DNA of 64,000 nt from Glandiceps talaboti (taxonomy: Eukaryota > Hemichordata > Enteropneusta > Spengelidae), in NCBI RefSeq assembly GCF_964340395.1, contig NC_135560.1, forward strand, positions 13,623,598 to 13,687,597, read 5' to 3'. The translations under genes and the position numbers were made by a program. The notes beneath the pieces are model-generated. The model ran no database searches and was not told the DNA's origin. It saw only the letters and a program-made list of their open reading frames with translations. Of the stretch, positions 25,337 through 38,246 are shown one piece after another. Each line of letters opens with the position of its first letter. The stretch's first letter is position 1.

Positions 25337-25671
25337 ATTGTTTGGTTCCGGTTACCTGACCCCACCTAGTTTTTCACTGCCGACCCTTAACTTTTTTTTA
25401 CGTATTCGAGAAGAAAAAAATAAAATCGCAAAGATTGTGTGAAGTGTCACGAGAAATATTTGAAGTGGAAACTGACAACTTAAAAAGACAATATAAAACT
25501 GTTCTTCAAATCTGTAATGGCTGTACGTCTGATAGGAAGACATAAATAACACTGAGACCATTTGGAAAACCTGGACTAGACACTCACTCATGAAAAAAAT
25601 ATAATAAAATAAATTAAAAAATCTACCTACCCCACCTATTCTAAAATTGAGTGTAACCGGAACCACACAAT
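25337..25671. mobile_element. 335-bp MITE-like element with 19-bp terminal inverted repeats
   Basis: The left end ATTGTTTGGTTCCGGTTAC and the right end read in inverse, ATTGTGTGGTTCCGGTTAC, differ at one position. Each end is followed within about 10-30 bp by a CCCCACCTA motif, in direct orientation. The minus-strand 104-codon ORF (25352-25666) spans the element end to end and is probably not translated: it is Phe-rich, lacks domains and includes both terminal repeats. No clear target duplication. Confidence 0.7.
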
Positions 25672-26400
25672 GTTTTTATTAGGCCTCACCAGTGCTACAT
25701 TTTCACAAAAATAGTCTTCAGGTTTCGCATGCATTGTTTAATAAATATGCTTATGAATAACTTGTTGACGTATATCACGAGTGAATACGTCAACCGAAAC
25801 ACAAAGTTACAATCAGCATGTGAAGTAGCTAATTTGAATACTGCCTGAAGTATAACGGCAAAGCTTAGTACTTGCATAATATTTCTTTGCCAACCCGATT
25901 ATTTGACCAATGTGAAATCCATCAACCCCATCGGGTACTGAGAAGTAAAAAGAGAATAAAGTCCCAGTAGATCCGATGTTGTCTGACTTCATTGAGTAAT
26001 TCTCAAAAGGCCTTGATCAGAAGATTAGGAGACAAGACAGAACCACAAAACAGTAGCAAACACTAATGACTCCGAAGTCAATACGTCAGTGACGGATCAA
26101 ATATTTGATGTTTTCCTCACAGCTGTGATTTATCGAAATAATGTGGTTATTAACGTACGTACACCCAGTTTTGTTTTTCGAATCAATCATTCCAGCGAGA
26201 TGATTTCCCAAGAGTCTTCTTTAAACACGAAATCACTTGTAAAATTTTGAATTGATTCTTCCCTCTCCTTTATCAATTTGTATTACCTTGTATAGGATAT
26301 AAACTATTACTATTAACGCTAAGAGGTTTCTTTCGGCTTAAGCCTAAAAAAACTGTCGTTTCATTGCTATGCATTATCACTAAAAGGGATAAATACTTGC

Positions 26401-26421
26401 TGTGTGTGTGTGTGTGTGTGT
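26401..26421. repeat. (TG)n microsatellite
   Basis: About ten TG units. Confidence 0.9.
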
Positions 26422-28360
26422 CGAGTCAAGCGAACGTGATTTATCTCTTCCAACGACCTTTGTAGGTTTTAGTTTATTTTCTACCGCTGTGTAAGCTACA
26501 CGGGTGTATTTAAGCAGATCTAAAACGTATCCTCCACTATGGTTATAAAAGTTGCCGCCAGAAATGTTTTCCCGAACCTTTACATTCTACTAAAGGTTGC
26601 TTTTAGGTATGAATTATGCAGAAAGGATTCATCATATCCGTTTTAGCGTGACCTTTCTCAACCAATCAGACTTCAGTCAGCTTTCCCTATGAATATAAAT
26701 ATACACAGAAATCGTTGCGTGTAGCCAGTTCAAGAGTTTTTGCTATGAAAATATCAAATGGAGCGCATGATAGAAATGTCTCATTTCTATCGATATTGTT
26801 CAATGATATTGGAAATAATAGATGCATGCAGTACAATACAAACGTGCATAAACATTTTAAGAAAATTCGTAGCCTTAAGGAAATTTCAAAGATACATGTA
26901 TTCAAAAAAAATCTCCACTTACCTATGAATGTGTTATACATACGTCTATGGTTAGCTACCGCTTATGGCCACCTACATCTATACATCTTATGCTATATTG
27001 ATTATTTCATTATTCACCTTCCGCCAACTGCCAGCGGAAACAGAAACTACAATCGATGACCACATTGGAAATAAGTGTTTCAAAAATAATTTTATGTCTT
27101 ATCCTCGGTGAATTTTTATATCTTGTATTTTAATATGTACTTGTATAAATTTTTACCTAATAAATTGATACCAATATGTCAGCAGTAAATGCTATTGGAA
27201 ATTTCTTTAACAAACAATAATGTTGGATTTTAATAATGTTGGTTTTTATATGGCGCTTTCCCACCCAGACAAACAAACAAACATGAACTCTAGGTGTGGG
27301 GTTATAGTTGACAATGCAAAGGGAAACTGTCTATGTTAACGTTGTTAGAGGAAATATGACAGACCACGCTATATTATTCTTGGATCGCAGTGCAGAAAAT
27401 AAAATAAATGACTGACTTGACTTGCGTTTTCTATGCAAATGATCTGTGGCAATGTTGTTTATTCTTCGATGTCATTCTAAGGCTAATGAGAATACTCTAG
27501 TCGTCTTGACACTTATCCAATTGGAATATTAATGATTTTAGGCCTGTTCTAGATTCATTTTGAAGATTATGTTCTGGTCGTTCGAAGTATGTTTTGTGTG
27601 TTTCCGATACCGAAATATTTGCCAAAGAAACAAGATGAGGTGTAAAAAGCATGGGTACACGAAATCCGTTTGCACAATGCAAAATTGACATCCTTACAAT
27701 AGAATGCCAATATCACCAATTATGTAAATAATTTAGTAACCCCTATTGATTGGAATACTCATATCTCGTGACATGGACAATTTGAACCAAGTATCAAGAT
27801 GTAACCTTTGTCGAATCATGAATTAATTAGAAGCATAATAAATTATGCAAAGACTTCTTGATGATATTGATGCTGTGCGTCGTAAAGACGTATATATATG
27901 TCTGAGAACAGTTTTATCTTGCTTCATGCTTGGCTAAATAACATAGAGTAATAAATAGAATAAAATGTAAATGAATCATAAATAAATATATAAATACAAA
28001 TTAATAATGAAAGTACAAGTCACATCATGCCCACATTTGATTTTAATAGTCGTTTTTTTATTGATTGATAATCCATTTTATGCAAATTAGTTTGATTAAT
28101 ATGCAAGCCACACGCACCAAACTTATTGATAACGCATGCTTAAAATAAAAATGGGCCTACCCAATTACAAAAACAAGCGGTCTTGATGCCTTACACGCTG
28201 CTTCATTATTTGTGAATAGCCTATGTTGATACAGATGTACGTGATTCATTATTAAACATTACCCAGTAAGTGGTAACATTGAGAAATGTATCTCTCGTAC
28301 AGTTGGCCGTCAATGTAGGCATTTGTTTGTTTGCTTGTTACCTGTGTTTCAGATTTATTA

Positions 28361-28510
28361 AGGAGATGTACTACAAAATGAGACTTTTTTGAAAGTCTTG
28401 TCAATTTCATGAAATTTGGCATACACGATCTTTGATACATGAATCTTCAAAAAACGATATAAAAAATAGGGGTCGCCGTGTCACGTTTCCATGGAAACAT
28501 GACCAAACTT
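28361..28510. repeat. Probable dispersed repeat fragment with 14-bp palindrome
   Basis: The stretch from AGGAGATGTACTAC through GGGGTCGCCGTGTCACG resembles a dispersed repeat style I associate with invertebrate genomes, from memory. It contains GTTTCCATGGAAAC (28485-28498), a perfect palindrome related to, but differing at two positions from, the RFX X-box. Only one copy is visible here, so repeat status is unproven. Confidence 0.3.
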
Positions 28511-31500
28511 GGGGCCTTAAATGTGTTGAAAGATTCCAAACGTGCTATGTAAGGAAGTAATCGACAAGAAATTTAATGCAAAGGGTATATTACAAATCCC
28601 CCCCCTTCAAGGTCAAGGAATGCACTACGTTCATTATGAATGATAATATTTGTTAAATTAAGGAAAGAAGCATCATTTCGACACACTTGAAAATTCAAAG
28701 GCCAGGTTCAAACAAACAATTTGATAACTTTCAAATATTTGTTTTAACCAAAACTTCTCCATCTTCCCCTGGATAGAGCATTTAAATATCATTTTAAACT
28801 CAGAACAGTGTGCGTTAAACGATTTTCACTTTAAGATACGGTCTGGAACTCTTTAGAAAACAAATTGTGTTCATGTCAAGCTTTGGGATGTGGGCAGGAC
28901 TTAACCATTTATCATGATACTGTAGATGGTAGAATATGATGAATCAGTTATCTTACAGGAGAGAAATACTAAAATATGTTAATTTTGAGGGTTGTTACAT
29001 ACAAGTATTGATATTTCTTTAAGGATCGTTCATTATAATCTACGAATTCAATAATGGAATTTGTCAAAATCACTTGGAATCTTTGAAAGGTATGACGAAC
29101 TTGTGTTTTTACTGGAAGACATAAAATTAAGAAGAACATTAACAGGCAGAAATATATTTAGATTTAAATACAACAGAACTGAAATTGACACTAGTATGAT
29201 GTATATCAGAACATTATAGGTAGTGACGACCAACATACCAAGATGGGGGCTAGCCAATTCAACCAAGTAAATATCACAGATCAATTGCTGATAGTGATCA
29301 AGATATGAAGGGAAAATTACACCAAGTGGGACAAAAAATGGCGTGGGTGTCAAATTCGCTGTAGAAGTTTGAACATGTAGTGGTATTTTGGCTTATGCGT
29401 GGGTTTAAATGGACAATACGATGCCAATTGTTATCGCGCATGGTCACAGGGAACTAATTTCATTTTTATTGATTCGCTTTTCAGAGTGAAAGATGACTTA
29501 CTGAAGAATGAATAACTTTGCAGTCATTGTTGGATAGCACACGTAAATACAGAAAGCACGGAGTACGTACTCAATACAATGGGGCATCAGATAATGTTTG
29601 TTTTTATCGATCTAACGTATGGAATTCGCTATAAAATAATAGGAAAGTACCTCATAAAATTCCGCGTATCAGATAAAAGATGCCAATTATATTATACTCC
29701 CACTCCTCAAACTTTATGGCACTTGTAAGCATATACACATGTAACAAGGGGTGTTTGAACTCTCAATGCTCGGGAACTGCGTTAGCGGTAATTCTTTGTA
29801 TCATACCTACGTACTTGCCTTGATACATGTCAATTCATCTACTACCTAAATGGAACCTACTCACGTTTTATTATTAAAAGACAAGCAATGCAAAACATAC
29901 GGTAAAGACATACATTTTATCAAACCTTCCATGTAATTCGCTACATCGTTACGTTTGGAAATAAGGAACTATAAATGATGGTATATTGCTAATGGGTACT
30001 GCATTCATCAAATACATTGTTAGGGAGAAGACGGGAGTTAGCTACCTTTTTAGCAACGGCCAGAAATTAAAATAATGACAGGACGTCTAAATAGACTGAA
30101 CCCATGAACTGCTTATCAAACATGGTTCTTGTTTTGTCTTTCTGTGGCAGTAATGGGATGATCATAACTGCAGTCCCTAATGGAATTTTAATGTCGACCT
30201 TTTACACTGTCTTATTAGCAGTATTTTACTTAAAAATCATACGTTTACGTCGGCTAAATGACTTTCGTTGATAAAATGCAACTCTGCGGTACTCAAGCCA
30301 CCCGAAATATTCAACGCTGACATTTTCAATCAAAATGTCGTGTCCCCCGTGATGAAATTATGTTGGGTAGACCGTAATTACAAGGCTTAATGGTTTCATT
30401 TGAAGTATTACCCTGCGCTCAGTCAATTAACACCATATCTATGCCGTGATTAGATTGCATAATGGGTCGTTATAGTTAAATTGTCCACGCTTACATTTTC
30501 ATCATTCATGGCATTCCCTTTCCAGTAAGTCTGCTGACAACATTTCTTTGATTGAATCAATTTCGATCACGTAACCAATCCGATTTGAGTAACTAGCTTG
30601 GCCATGTTGATGGCGGGATAATTGGTGGACGATTTTAAACGAAACAGTCCATATTACAATAAATACAATAAGTCCTTTGAGAACAAATCTTATAATGCCA
30701 CGGGATATTACTACGGTTATTATACCCTTTCGTCAAACACACCTACGTCATACAAACGGATTGTATATCAGTAACCAGGTATAAATTATACAACTATTCT
30801 GATGTCATCTTACGCAAAAGAACTAAACTCTGGATGAAAAATATGAAGAAAAAAAAGATGGGGGGGGGGGGGTCATGAGAATCACAAGATGGGAAAGCCA
30901 CGCGCAAAATGGGAAATTCATAATATTTGTATGTAAAACCTCCTACCCTACGAATCGATTCCATAGTTATTTAACAGTATGATAACAGCATTATCTGCTG
31001 TGCAATTATATAAAAGAAATGATGATAAATCACGACCTGAGGATTATGGTTGACTTGCTTGGCTATATACTTAGTAAGCTTAACTTATCTAAACTGTTGA
31101 CATGTTATTCAATTGGAGGAAAGCCATCTTTCATAAGTGGCGTAAATTTAAGCTTATGGTAACATTATTATCAGTACCTGGAGCCTAATTAGTTTGAAAC
31201 ACTTTTGACATATTAAAACTGGCTATGGCAAAGTATTCAATATGTCATCTAATATCCATTAGGAACACTCATATCGCCTGGAAAACTCTATTAAGAAATC
31301 AACGGGTTCCTATTTATATCTAGAGAGGGTTATAAGTACACCTCCTCATATGTGCTTTAATAGATTGGAGTAGAGAGGGTTTGTCTTGGGTCAGTGATTA
31401 TAAGTCACTGTAAGCCTTGCCACTGTGGCACTCATCCTCTTATTCTGAGTCTCACAATTGGCCTATATTCTTAATTTTCTTGGAACAAACTCATATCACT

Positions 31501-32599
31501 AACATCTTTCTTTCTTACTACCATCGCGTGTACATCCCATTTGTGAACGTCAAAGTGAAGACGCGATAGACAATTACATGGAAACAAGATTGGTGAGATA
31601 ATTCAAGCGTTGCACGAGGGTCATGGTTTAATCTCCATATGTTTTACATGGCCAGTCCTTTTGTAGTGTTGCTTTTCAATTACATCGATCCAGATCTAAT
31701 AACAAGGAAACCTCAAAGCCGATTACCTTGTAACAACCTAGCATATCAAAGAGCATTTCGTAATCGACAAGAACGGAGAAAATGTTTCCGTCAATCCAAG
31801 ATTATGTTTTTGTAGGCTTCACGACAATTTAGTCTAATAGCCTTGCCATTAATGACAAAATTAGACAACGGGAACACAGTTAAGCATATATCATACCATG
31901 TGAAAATAGTATCTACTCAGTCCTTTCTGTAGCTTGTTCTTGTAGTAGGGTCATATGTTTTGCGCAAACTATGACAAAGTATTCTAATAAATAATCGAGA
32001 AGTTCAGAGGTTTAACAAAAATCTTTCAAGATGACGTTTATGGCAACACGATTGCTAAATTACTGCAATGACTAGTCACACGAAAAACCTTAACTTCATT
32101 ATCATATATGTTTATTACTCAAACTATGTTTGTCAGTGAATCATGCGTACTATACTTTGGCGCCAAACGATACATTGGCAGACGACAAACTCAATGCGCA
32201 TGTCTAACGTGGCGTCTCTAGCGCTAAACCTTGCATGGAATCGTGATCATGCTGAAGACTGACAAAAAATGGGGAACAAAGGGACATAATATTCATAGAG
32301 TGCTAAGATAAGAGAGAAAGCTTTGTGTTAAAGCTGATGTTTAGTCTTGATTTCTCAGCAATACATTTTTCATCCACGTTCACCTCATTCTTATCGCTAT
32401 GCCTATGGAAAGCTTATAGCTGGAAACGTTTTGTTAGGGACAATAACTTATTCGTAATATCGTATATCGTGAACAGTATTGCATCACGTTGTTTTGAATC
32501 TGTGTACATGACAAATCAAATCGAATACATTTTTGGGTCCGCACCACAAAATGAGCGCCCTTAACGGCGAGCATGAGTTCAACCTGTTTCTGTCCTGCT

Positions 32600-32890
32600 T
32601 ACGGATAATATCGACTAATGATTAAAATGTACAATATCTAACTATTGATATTTTAGCAATGTTCAGTGAATATGTTGTGGCTTTCTGATCGAAAAGTGAT
32701 ACTCCAATTCAACTAGTAAAGTTTTAATATGATGATAGATTTAAAACCGAGCTTTCGCTCAAGATTTAAACGTACCAAGCTACACAATATACAGATAATA
32801 TTGACCACTGATTAACAGATACAGTGTCTTTTTATAAGTCATTAACAAATTTTTAGTAAATGTATCTTTGGTTATTTGATAAACAACCTC
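32600..32890. repeat. Weak direct duplication, period about 190
   Basis: GATAATATCGACTAATGATTAA (near 32604) and GATAATATTGACCACTGATTAA (near 32794) start two blocks of about 90 bp with further scattered similarity. Old and degraded. Confidence 0.35.
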
Positions 32891-35800
32891 CCAGTGGCGC
32901 GGTTAGTGCAGGTTTAATTTAAAACAAGCCATACTGAAAATTTACATATACTAAAAAGTTTCGATCGGTAAAATTTTTGGTTTAACCTGTAGTCTACTCC
33001 TTTGTGTATATAACTTATCTCTCCCAATTCTGGACAAATTGTGCTATTGGTGAATATAGTTGCACCGATTTTTCCTAACCCTTGAAAACTGATTCCCTAG
33101 CTCAAATTATCCAATACTCTAATGCCTTCCAGTCTACCTACTGGGTCCTGGTGTTTGTTGCTTATTAAACTCATGGCAAACTGCATTTTGGTTTCAAAGT
33201 TTAACCTCTTCACCGTATCATCTCTAACTGGATACATCGTTCTCTGTTCCCATGGGCAAATGATAAATTCACATTAATTGATTTGCTTACGGTTTATGTC
33301 ATACCCAGTGAATAGCAATTTATTCTCCTAACGATCTGATTCGTTATATAACATGACGAATACAACGTTTTTTGTGGTTTATTATTATTTGGGACAAAGT
33401 CCTGATGGCATCGGTACCTTGCATGGCTGCATACAAGGGTAAACACTATTTAAGTCCGATTCTATAAATCCTTTCATTGGACAAACATCGTGTATAACTT
33501 AGTTTATCACAGTTGGTTAATGGGGTTGTGGGTGAATGACTTTCACAAGTATCTCAGTCACAGGCAAAGTTAACTAAGACTTCCACAAGGATCTCATTAC
33601 GAAAGTGTTCACCACAATTTACAACTCATTGCTTTAAAAGCAATCGTCTTAAACCTTTGCGTTGACTTTAAACGACCTAATTATTCATAAATATAGTATG
33701 GAATGAGACGAGAATGGATATTTGATATAGATTTTTAAACGAAAAAATGTAAAACAAATACGCCAAAAAACGACAACACATACTAAGTTCGTGACTATAA
33801 CTCAAAAAATAGCAGAATGTTAAAGTGTGTGAAAAATCTGTTTACAAATCACTTCCTGTACGTACAATAACAAACGTTTTATAATGTTTGTGTAGGTTTA
33901 CAATTGATTGACCTACAAACACAGACTTTGTCTATGTTTCATATTTTTGTTCAAGTTGGAAACTTGTTAAAGTTGTTTTATAAATACAGCATCCAAATTA
34001 TATAAACCATTTGACATCCATATGGTCACATTATGAAGCATTTGACAATTATTTGTACTTGCCATAGTTGTGAATTTACAGATTCTGTTAAGGTGTTTGG
34101 GTGCATAAACTCTTTGTGTCTTCTAGTTCAAATAGAGCAAAGCAAATATGTCATTTAACATTACCATGTGTCAAATGGCAAGGTTTGGCACACATCTAGC
34201 TTACACGCATTGAAGAGAAAATCGCAGCGCAAATCGGCGTTACTTTAGGAATCAAGAGACCGACGCTTTTTACTCTACTTTGTCACACTCTTCTATACCC
34301 CAGACTCCATTGTACTTAAATGTGCAATTTACATGCATTGACATTGATGGGATTCGTGCTACACGAAGTAAAATAAGTCATGCAATTAGGTTTCGAGAAA
34401 GAAACATTTTTACTTTATTCTTAACTCTTAATTAGTTCACTTAGACATTGCAGCCAGAGTAAAATACTGAATGACGTTTTTAGTAAAAAACAGCAACTTT
34501 TTAGTTGTGTTATTTTGGAGTTTAAAACCGCTAAGGGTTGACGGAAACAGGTCTTGCTCTGCGTACTAATATAACAATACAAAACATTAAAGTAAATTGA
34601 AAGACTGTTATCGGATCAATTGTGATTGGTTTAAATCCTATAGGACAGTCTCCCTGTCTGTTTTTATATTAAGAATTATTTCAACTAACAGAGCTTTACC
34701 CCAATTTGCATTTTGTCTTTTTAATGGAGGGATTACACAGTGAAATTCACATTTACACTTTGGAATGCTATCTCTTTTCCAATTTATATATTGTGTTTCT
34801 TGTGCTGGGTGTTTCTCTCTGAAATTCGATTAGATTTGAAAATTTATCTGTATATTTTAGTTTTTGGTAACATTTCAAAACCCGAAGACCATGTTTCGCT
34901 CAGTGGACAGACTTGATCGGTAAATAGAATTTGCGATACTTCAAAATGTAACGTTCAACAAGAACTAATGTTTTATCGTCTAAATCAGCGTTACGTGTTT
35001 TCAAACGCCATGGAGTTTTGAGTTTAAAAACGCTATAGCTCAATACATTTTTATTCGAAAATAAATATACAAATATACGTCATCGTCATTACTTATGTGA
35101 ACCATGCAAATTCTATGTCACCATGTTTTAATTTTATTTCCTGGCAGTCTTTCCATATAAATTATATCGTATGCGCTCGGAAAATGCTTAAACTTTTGCT
35201 GCTGCTACTTTGTTCAAGAAAACTCAAAAAGCTTTTTTTCAGTTTAAATCATATCAATGAAGAAATCATATCAGAGGGTCACGCTGCTAATTTTTGAGAT
35301 AGCTGTCAGTCAAATTCATATCAAAATTAAGCCTGTTTAGAATTCAATATGGCCGCTGGAAACTGTGTTAACTTTTGGGAAAATGAAGATTGCCGATTCT
35401 CTTGAATATAAGACTGAGAACCGCCCAAAGTTGTTTTATTATTTCAAAAGAACCAGGAAAACTCTGTTATATGAAAGTTTGGAGATGTTTAAAGTACTTT
35501 GATGTTCAGCAAAGGAGCAACTGAGTAGATTTATATTTTGCCTAGAAAATTCCTTTAATTTCCTATTACTAGCACTGTTGTGGCGACAATCACCACTTGA
35601 ACCGATTAAACGTAACAACCGGAAAAGACAGCAACAACTACTATTTCCGTAATTTTTCAGTCGCCATCTGTGTTGCTTTGCATTATGGGTGATTGCCATA
35701 TAGTTAATACATTATCATCACCACATCAAACATTTGTCGGCTTGATAACTTAATAAGTATGCTCCATTATTTCAGAATGATTTTAAATGTAATGTGATGA

Positions 35801-37013
35801 CAAAAATATGTAAAACTAAAATGAACTAAAATAAAAATTAATGTGTCTTGTCATTCATTCAATCAAACTACATGATGATCGATACTTAAACTATATTGAT
35901 AGTAGTATCCGACAGAAATTAAATTTTATCTTTTGTCATTTCATGAATTGTATAACAACTTGCTATTTTTATTTTAACAGTGTCTGTGAGAAAATAATTC
36001 AGTGTACGAACTATGTATATACATAATATGGTCTCCACATTGCTTAAAGCTGTATCCACTCGCACTAGCCTAAGTTATTCAGGTATACGGCCATCAACCG
36101 CTATAATATTTCACAAGTACGTCATACATTTAGTGAATTACATAAGATGAACATTTAGAGAGATTTATGACGGTACAAATTTAAAATATGTATCCTTATA
36201 AAGAAAAATGTTTTATCTCCCGATTGTAGCTAATCATGGCAGATAGTCGATTTTCCGGTACCAAGATGCATTACTCCAGAGAATGTCGCTTATGTCGTTA
36301 CATTTAGTCTCTTTTGTCTTTATCACATTTGAAATAACATTTTCAGAAATGATGGAAAGACATGTTGACCTCTTTAATTATGGATGATTTTATAGAACAA
36401 AGACTAAACGCCATCAGTGACAGAGCGGTGTTTTAAGGGTAAACCCAGGGTACGGTCATCGGACAACCCCCCCCCCCCTCGAGTAGCGCGTGCAAACCCC
36501 TCAGCACATACACAATACATGACATTGTATGGAGAGACGCGCAATGCATCTTGGAACCGGCAACAGGTCTATTACCCTTTCTTTTAGCATGAACGGCTAT
36601 GCTATTGAATTTCACGACATGATAGCCTGTCATCCAAAGCTTTATTGAACATGGGGACAATGAAACCTTTAGGTGTATAATTTATGATATGTAGTTATAT
36701 GGTGCCGAGGACACGTCAGTTGTACATCTATCATACCACATATACATTGTACACTTTGTGATTGACAATAAAAAATTATCTTAGTGTACATCGAGTGCGT
36801 GAAGGACGTATATTCAAATTGTCAAGAATATATTCAATAAATCACATAAAACTACAATATGATGGATTTTCCTTCTCAATTTCCGGCAAGAAACTTTTCT
36901 ATGGTCATTTGTGTGTGACTACATCTTTATATTTGAAGAATATAGTGATATATGTGTAAAATAACGACCTGGTACAACTACAGGAGAGGAATTGAGAAAA
37001 TACACTAGAATAT

Positions 37014-37019
37014 ACTTAC
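37014..37019 (-). other. 5' splice donor of the receptor exon
   Basis: Read on the minus strand the exon ends ...ATG CAG TAT and is followed at once by GTAAGT, the full donor consensus. Similarity to the receptor family runs up to the preceding codon, and an in-frame stop comes four codons later, as expected if translation continues in another exon. The junction is phase 0, about eight residues after C3.25. Confidence 0.8.
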
Positions 37020-37487
37020 ATACTGCATATAGCCGATAAATCGACACATAAAATCTCCCAGGATCCAGGACTCGATACCATAAAGCGCAGCTGTCGATGT
37101 GGTACAAATAACTAAAAATACTATATCAGCCAATGCTAAGTTAGCAATGTAGTAGTTTGTCACCGTCTGCATCTCTCTGTGCTTGAAAATAATGTACAGC
37201 ACTGTGGAGTTACCACTGACACCGATCAATATGATGGCTGCGAAAAATATGGGAACAAGGACTCCTTCGATTCCGACATCAGATCCCGGTCTTTCAGGTG
37301 AATACTTATCTCCGTCGGTTGCGTTGGTAGTCACATTGGAATGTGTCATATTTATGGTTGACAATACACCGTCACCCACAGAAGGGTCCCAAGTATTGTG
37401 AAACATTGAAGTTACAACTTCTTGTCCGAGCGAACTCATGGTAAATCCCGTGTTGTTAAACGGTGAATAGTTAGTGGTTATCGTCAT
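37020..37487 (-). CDS. Kisspeptin receptor (GPR54)-like class A GPCR, first coding exon only
   Basis: Seen: 156 codons from an ATG with A at -3, ending at a consensus GTAAGT donor (37019-37014) in phase 0. Reading on adds only VSIF before a stop. Residues 1-75 form a Ser/Thr-rich N-terminus with sequons at N6, N11, N46, N51 and N55 and no signal peptide. TM1 is about 76-101 with the GxxGN motif (N93 = N1.50). An HREMQTVTNYYIANLALAD stretch leads into TM2 (D121 = D2.50). The first extracellular loop has W141, followed by GDFMC with the disulphide cysteine C148 (C3.25). The exon stops within early TM3 at MQY. Known: RTVTNFYIANLA and GDFMCxFxxYxQ are hallmarks of kisspeptin receptors; galanin and allatostatin-A receptors are the nearest alternatives. 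Inferred: a plasma-membrane neuropeptide receptor. Odd: the usual TM2 proline (VPF in relatives) is absent (ICTTSTAALYG). Later exons (TM3-TM7) were not found. Confidence 0.86.
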
Positions 37488-37494
37488 TTTTCAT
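37471..37494 (-). promoter_or_regulatory. Short uORF overlapping the receptor start codon
   Basis: Seven nucleotides before the chosen ATG lies another ATG in a different frame. It runs seven codons to a TAA that falls inside the coding exon. Its context is weak (T at -3), whereas the main ATG has A at -3. If it is in the mature mRNA, it could reduce initiation or be bypassed by leaky scanning. Whether it is transcribed depends on the true 5' end, which the sequence does not show. Confidence 0.35.
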
Positions 37495-38246
37495 CTATGA
37501 AGAGTTCATCATACAGAGAAAAAACTCTCGACCATTAATTATCAGTGTAACAGCTGGATGTTTGCAACATATTCAGCCTGTAAATAGAGTTAAAATGAAA
37601 TGCGTTAGCGGTAAAGATCAGAGCCAACATATATTAATATAGCAACTGACAATGCATAATCTTGAATGATTTCGGCACTGTGTTCATCCCCAATGTGCTG
37701 AAATCAATGCGATGTTCTATTACTATTTGTTTAGATTATATTATGTGATCACATATGAACCATATGTACAAGTGAGTATAGTTATACCCAACACTAAACA
37801 CTAACACTCGACCAAAATTAAATCCCATAATGTAATGTTACCACGTTCCTATTACATTTTGACATCGTTATTGTGATGGTGTGAATCAAACATGCCACGG
37901 CATCACGCAAAGAACACAGCTTGAAACACTTATGCTTTCAAATGCAATATTTGATCCATCAATCCGATGGTAATTCGCTAAACTTACAACGAAAGCGTTG
38001 AAATGAAATACATAAAACACATGGTCAAACTACCAGACTAGGCAATTAACTGCAACGAACGCAGGCTAATAAAACGAGATATGTAACACATTCACTAGCT
38101 TCCTTCTTTATGTGAAATTAAGTACACTTTGTCACCGATACAACATTACTGTATAGTTAATGAAAAGGAAAGAAACAAAGCACAGAGATGAAATACCATC
38201 ATATGACACCAATTTGCTATAGCAACTTCCGCGAATATATGATATA
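37488..38246 (-). other. 5' flank of the receptor exon
   Basis: The region that would hold the 5' UTR, an upstream exon or the promoter. Apart from the candidate acceptor and the uORF, I see no TATA-like element at a convincing distance and no GC-rich promoter island. Confidence 0.4.
37495..37496 (-). other. Possible 3' splice acceptor upstream of the receptor ATG
   Basis: Reading the minus strand toward the gene, a T-rich tract (about 37512-37525, including TTTTTTCTCT) is followed by an AG at 37496-37495, just before the uORF ATG. This would fit an upstream non-coding first exon joined here. The tract is short and interrupted, so the site could equally be plain 5' UTR sequence. Confidence 0.25.

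Larger units (their letters stand above)
25672..37013 (-). other. Likely first intron (at least in part) of the receptor gene
   Basis: Downstream of the receptor exon on its strand. The second exon should start in phase 0 and encode the rest of TM3 with a DRY/DRW-like motif. Reading the minus strand I found no DRY, CWxP or NPxxY context that convinced me, so the intron is probably long or the next exon is diverged. ORFs at 26715-27059 plus, 29048-29353 minus and 35439-35699 minus show no domain. Confidence 0.4.

Noticed and set aside
26715-27059. 114-codon plus-strand ORF
   Set aside because: No domain or signal, and an opposing ORF overlaps it; near the length expected by chance.
29048-29353. 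Hydrophobic 101-codon minus-strand ORF considered as a later receptor exon
   Set aside because: No class A signature, no splice sites in suitable positions; hydrophobicity is expected from T-rich codons.
37183-37401. Plus-strand 72-codon ORF
   Set aside because: Antisense shadow of the receptor exon.
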